Assembly (NCBI RefSeq): GCF_000711695.1
Contig: NW_013546881.1
Span: forward strand, 1-36,201
Origin: Tilletiaria anomala UBC 951
Taxonomy: Eukaryota > Basidiomycota > Exobasidiomycetes > Georgefischeriales > Tilletiariaceae
Reading direction: 5' to 3'
DNA length: 36,201 bases
The first letter of the stretch is position 1; each line of letters opens with the position of its first letter. The notes below the pieces were generated by a model. That model did no database searches, was not told where the DNA came from, and saw only the letters and a list, made by a program, of their open reading frames with translations. Made by a program: the position numbers and the translations under genes. Positions 31,919 through 36,201 of this stretch are shown here, piece after piece.

Positions 31919-32749
31919 TCTGCGCGTGCCGGGGTACACCTACGTTCGCGCGGATCGTTTGTTCAGTTGCAATTACAGCGAGTCTCTCGATTGTGTCACA
32001 TCTCATATGCTGCAGGCACGACATGACTTTGGGGGCATCTATGCTACAGAGTGAAGCGCAAGCCAAATGAAGCATTAGTACATGCTGCAAATAAAATGAA
32101 ATGAAATGGATGCGTGGAGAGCAACATTAGAGCGGAGCTACTGCCGCGGAATTGACAAGTAGAACGATAGCCTTCTGTTCCGGCGAACCATCATCAGCGC
32201 CGCTCTAGTGTCCAGCCGTACGGGAGCATGCTGGTGAATATTGGGCCCATCATCGGAGGGTACATCGGGAATCTGGCCGTTTAGATTGGGAAATGAGAGA
32301 GGTCACCCCATGCCTTGGCACCCGCAAGAGTATGAACATTCTTGCCGCTAGTTTTCCTGCTTTACGTGAGCCGAATGCCATCACATAGGTGCAGATGCAG
32401 TGCCTCTACTGGCTCCTCCGAACCCTTGCCAGCAGGCGACGAAAGCCATTGGCGTCCGTATTGTTCACTTGCAGCAGTTATTACCCCTGCTTCTGCTTCG
32501 ACGTGTGCCTCTTAGTCCTGGTCGTGTTGCGCACTGGCGCAGGGACTCTCGGACCAGGTGACGCTGCCAGAAGCCGTTGAGTGAGTATGGCTTCGGGGCC
32601 ACGACTGGCCTCCTTCTGGTGTGGGGCAGGGGGATCTGACACTTGTGCTGGTACAAGGTTCGCCAGCTCAGCCTTCTCTGCGTCATCGCTAGACCGAGGT
32701 GACAGTTCGCTATTGTTCTTATTCAAGGATATTTGCGAAAATTTTCGAT
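31919..32749. other. Intergenic downstream of MAK16
   Basis: No supported gene. Small ORFs on both strands in 32389-32749 may include heavily decayed 3' parts of the transporter relic to the right, but I cannot align them with confidence. Confidence 0.4.
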
Positions 32750-33975
32750 TCAGAAGCGAACGTATTCGTTCGTGCTGCGTTCGAACGACCGTTTCACCGC
32801 CTTGTAATTGGCGTCGAGCAGGGGTACAGAGGGGACGGTTGGGATGAAAATGCTGATTCCGGATGCGCGGAAAACGAGGCCACACTGAAGCATAGTGAAG
32901 CCGTGCTTGTGTTGGAAAGCGCACGCGATGATGCTGGTCAGCATGTAGTACGTGTATGGCAGTGCGCTGATGATCAACACGAGAAGCGCCTCTGGCACGT
33001 GGAGGGACCGCAGCGGCTGTAGGAGTCGACGGAGGAGTTTGTGCGCTCTCGACTCATCAGCAGGAGCCGAAGGCGGATGGGAAAGGGAGCCGTGGGACGC
33101 CTGTGCGCTGGAAGATGGTTTGCCCGCATAGCAGGCACCAGATCGCTTCATGGAAGACCGTGGAACGCGGTACGGAGCCATTGCTAATGAGCTTTAGTGG
33201 GGAATATGGTCAGGTGGCGGGGCGGCAGAAATGTGACTGTCAGGCATTGGGCTTGATCGGCGTTGGCGCACTGCGATACGACGAGCAAGGATGGACTATT
33301 CACTCTGGCAAAAGGGTGAAAGCAGAACCAGGGATATGGCCCTGACGATGTCCAAGAAGAGAAAGTTGCTCCTCCAGCCGACCTAGGCCATGAGCAAACA
33401 TCCAATGACGGTTCCTAAGCTGGGCCCGACCGATACGCCAGATTGGAAAACGTCCATGACACTGCCGTAATTTCTGGCATACAAATCACCACGAGTCACA
33501 TTGAAGGCATCAGCATGAATAGCATAGAAGAATGCAGTGACGGCTCAGACTCATTCTGGCAGGGTGAGGTTGCCGATGCTCCTACTACCGATGCTGATGG
33601 CGCTTGCCCTCCCGCAAGTTTGAAACGCGCGTAGCATCATCAGTCCGGCGTACACTGCCCCTGACAAGTGAGACGCGTCCACAGGAGTAGCCACAGGCCA
33701 AGGTCGGAGCCGAGGAAGAGGTCGAGGAAGGCGATGTAGATCGGTCGTCTCCCGAACATATCGGTCAGCGTGCCGAAGCAAAGCGACGAGATGCCCTGGA
33801 AGTTCATGTAGATCGTCACGGATAGGTTGGCCACTTCGGCCGTGATGTGCAGATTGCACGAGACGACCAGGGTGGCGGGTAGGTATGTACTCGCCGTCGG
33901 GGGCGAGAAGAAACGGATGAGCGTGATAATGCCGATGATCGTTCAGCGTTCGGCTGAGGTGAAGATCGTGTGAGG
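32750..33975 (-). pseudogene. Decayed MFS multidrug-type transporter (DHA1/Qdr-like)
   Basis: Blocks of a drug:H+ antiporter of the major facilitator family follow in the correct order on the minus strand but in different frames. They are a first membrane helix region with a stop codon just before TIIGIITLIRFF (33943-33945), then NLSVTIYMNFQGISS and DMFGRRPIYIAFLDL (motif A). Next, after a frame change near 33670, comes YAGLMMLRAF, then YGSVMDVFQSGVSVGPSLG with a stop just before GWRSNFLFLDI. Last is the central loop and helices 7-8 (33181-32750). The C-terminal helices are not recognisable. At least two frame changes and two stops make a working protein very unlikely. Part of the central loop is still open, so decay is not ancient. 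Substrate unknown. Confidence 0.8.
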
Positions 33976-34539
33976 TTCGGACGTTAATGCCATGTAGTGC
34001 GTTTGGCTCGCGTCAGGCATCGGCGCCGGAGTCGGCAGAAGCAAGGGCGATCCGCCCAGCTCGGATCTACTCGCTCTCGCTCATCTCCACTCTGCTGCAG
34101 CCCCTGCGGTGGCCGTGACGCATTTGGCGGGCCGACGATGGATGGCATGACTTGTGGGCTTTTCACTTGCGCCGGATGCACAGATGCAGAAGCGCAGCGT
34201 TCATGCTGCTCTTCACCTCTTCCGATTGCCTTGAAGCTGGTCATGATGAGGGTAGGGTGAAAATGGCTGACGTGCGCTTGCGGCAAAGACCAAGATTGCG
34301 AGGGATGTCACTGTGTGATCCCAAAGGTGTCACGGTAGCTGCGTTCCAGCGACTGCAGCTTGTTCTCTAGTGTTGAAACGCATTCGACGAAGATAGGTTA
34401 CACCGTCTATACACTGGAGGTGTGCTATTGCGATTGTTCCCTTGGCCATCCCAGCCTGAGATCATCCGCACCGACATCGAGGGGATGTGGAATGAATGTT
34501 GTTCGCAACGAAAGTGAGCTTTGGTGCGGCTGCGGCACA

Positions 34540-34610
34540 TCAAGGGCTGCTATCGAAGCGCCATGGAAAAGAGCAAGTGAATCGCTGGTATCGATGGGAA
34601 GCCCTACCGG
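34540..34610 (+). repeat. Diverged dispersed repeat, copy B
   Basis: Partner of the repeat at 23411-23515, with the two shared blocks at 34549-34561 and 34597-34610 in the same orientation. It is shorter between the blocks by 36 bases. Confidence 0.5.
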
Positions 34611-36141
34611 TCGCTGCTCGTTTTCTGTCCCGTGCATGTGGTGAGCCAGAGCGGTGCGCTGTTAATTGCGCGGCACCCGCGCCGATATTAGTCCTAAACG
34701 AAGAGGTGCACACAGCAGCGACCCGTCGGTGCATGTGGCTGCGCCACCAGCGAAACTGGGAGCGGTGTTTATGTTCTCGGACAGATTGCGATGTGCAGAT
34801 CATCCTATCCACGTGATCCACCTTGTCCTACTCATAGCACACTTGTGGAGTCAATGGAGTGACACACCGTGTCCACCTTTCGGTCGAAATTGGGGGCGGT
34901 CGGGCCACACGGAGGAAAGCGGGCGACTCGGACCAATATGGCGGGGGGTTACGTCATTGATTCGGGGGATTTGGCAGAGGGGTTCATCTTTTCCCGAGGC
35001 GTGACTTCTGACGCCAGCGGCAGTGGCCGGATGGGTTTGGTGGGTTTGGACATGTCACAGTGCAGATAGCTGACGCCGCGGGACCCGCATGCGAGAGTGT
35101 AGAACGTATGGCCGCGTCCATCCTGTCTGCTCAAGGAAAGGCACAGCCCAATGCGCCGAGCCGGGAGAGGTGCTGCGGCAACCATACGCAGAAGACTTTA
35201 TCGAACGCCCAATTTCCGGCTTGGCGGTGGTATGTGTCGAGGATGGAGCACAGCCCTTTCCAAAGGGCCCTGCGCGCATTCTATGTGCGGCGCTGGCACT
35301 TGGCAGCCCTGATTCAACTGATGCAAACCCTGCACCGAGACATGGATGTTACACTGCGTGCTTGAGACGCTCGCGAGGCCAGGCTCCGAGCTTGCCACAA
35401 CTTACGAACTTGACGCGTTTCTTTTTAGAGGCGCTGTACAAGTACACACACAATGTAGACCGTGCTTCATCTGTCGGGTCCCCTCGCACCACTCCCTCGT
35501 CACCTGATGTGCGGATGCGACTTGCCGGTCCATCATTTCCTTACGCCCGCTCGCGAGCGCGCCGCATATGAACATGGTATCCGCGCTTGTAGTGCGCAGG
35601 CGGGGAGCTGGGAAACGAGAAGGATGTGATCCTGACTGTCGCTGGTGGACGAGGGAGGCACGTTTGGTGAGGGGTATCCATTGTAGAGTTGGATGGACGA
35701 GCCTTCTATGTGCGGTCGCCCCTCCGCCCGCCAGTGATGATTGATAGGGTGAACAATGTGTGTGATCTGCAAGCCAGGGGACGAGTGCACTCTGACTGGC
35801 TGGCTGGCCAGCTGCCGCGGCCCAACTCGACGGGGCTGGGCTGTGTGCCTGGATGGCTGTGGGAGCACGGACGCAATGCGGGCCCGCCCATATCAGCGCA
35901 GCTGAAGCGAGAGTGTGCTGGTCCTCCCCGCTCTGTACCCCCTTTCTGTGGGCCCTGCTGCGCTGACATGTTGGCAGACGGGATCTACAGCTCAGATTGG
36001 CAACCAGTCCTTTACCCCACAATTCGTGTGGGATCGGAGCGTCGCTCTCTCAGCTGGGAACATCTCTTTTACATGCATCCCACCCACCCACCTCACCATC
36101 CTTGTAGGGTTGCCAGAACTGAGGCCAACGTCGATATTCGC

Positions 36142-36151
36142 ATTAGGGTTA
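36142..36151 (-). promoter_or_regulatory. Telobox-like motif (GTAACCCTAAT on the minus strand)
   Basis: A single TTAGGG-type unit with flanking match, about 50 bases from the window edge. It could belong to the promoter of a gene beyond the edge. It is too short to signal a telomere. Confidence 0.25.
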
Positions 36152-36201
36152 CTTGATCTTCCAAACAACATAAACAACACCATTTGTCATTCTCTCCCTC
36201 C

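Larger units (their letters stand above)
33976..36201. other. Gene-free right end
   Basis: About 2.2 kb in which no ORF on either strand resembles a known family. The longest (35402-36022, minus, 206 codons) looks like chance sequence. It holds copy B of the dispersed repeat and a telobox-like site at 36142-36151. The last 60 bases are A/C/T-rich and could be the promoter of a gene beyond the window. Confidence 0.45.

Noticed and set aside
31184-31939. 251-codon antisense ORF over MAK16
   Set aside because: Complement of the acidic MAK16 tail, with no independent support.
33984-34286. 100-codon minus ORF as the N-terminal tail of the dead transporter
   Set aside because: It lies in the right place and strand, but such tails are not conserved, so it cannot be supported.
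36120-36201. Telomere or subtelomere at the right end
   Set aside because: Only one TTAGGG-type unit, with no repeat array.

Overview
The window looks like nuclear DNA of a basidiomycete fungus, probably a smut relative (Ustilaginomycotina). Most genes are interrupted by short GT-AG introns of about 50-110 bases, lie 0.1-1 kb apart on both strands, and encode proteins typical of fungi: a three-RRM Gbp2/Hrb1-like SR protein, fungal Isa2, Ost1, Yos1, Bim1/EB1, dynactin p27 and a metG/Str3-type cystathionine beta-lyase. The phylum is well supported by gene content and structure. The subphylum is inference.

Layout. 0-6 kb: peroxisomal-type 3-ketoacyl-CoA thiolase (minus) and a 925-residue disordered protein of unknown role (minus). 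6.6-12 kb: TFB5 of TFIIH and the nucleolar U3 processome protein UTP22/NOL6 (both plus). 12.2-14.6 kb: six-exon GBP2/HRB1-like gene (minus). 15.6-18.9 kb: one gene encoding a fusion of cystathionine beta-lyase and mevalonate kinase (plus). 19-23.9 kb: ISA2 (minus), PI31 proteasome regulator (plus), dynactin p27/DCTN6 (minus) and YOS1 (minus). 24.4-28.5 kb: small GPI-type secreted protein (plus), BIM1/EB1 (minus) and OST1 (plus). 28.8-29.4 kb: a secreted precursor carrying three copies of a 14-residue peptide, the first two followed by a dibasic Kex2-type site and the last by the stop codon (minus). 30.7-31.9 kb: MAK16 (plus). 32-36.2 kb: gene-poor, with a decayed MFS multidrug-type transporter and about 2.2 kb in which I recognise nothing.

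Most intact genes are housekeeping: ribosome biogenesis (UTP22, MAK16), mRNA export (GBP2), Fe-S assembly (ISA2), secretion (YOS1, OST1), cytoskeleton (BIM1, DCTN6), proteasome (PI31) and metabolism. They do not form a pathway cluster. The two items that stand out are the Kex2-type repeat-peptide precursor and the cystathionine beta-lyase/mevalonate kinase fusion. Exon joins were worked out by hand from reading frame, splice sites and family conservation; no transcript data were available.
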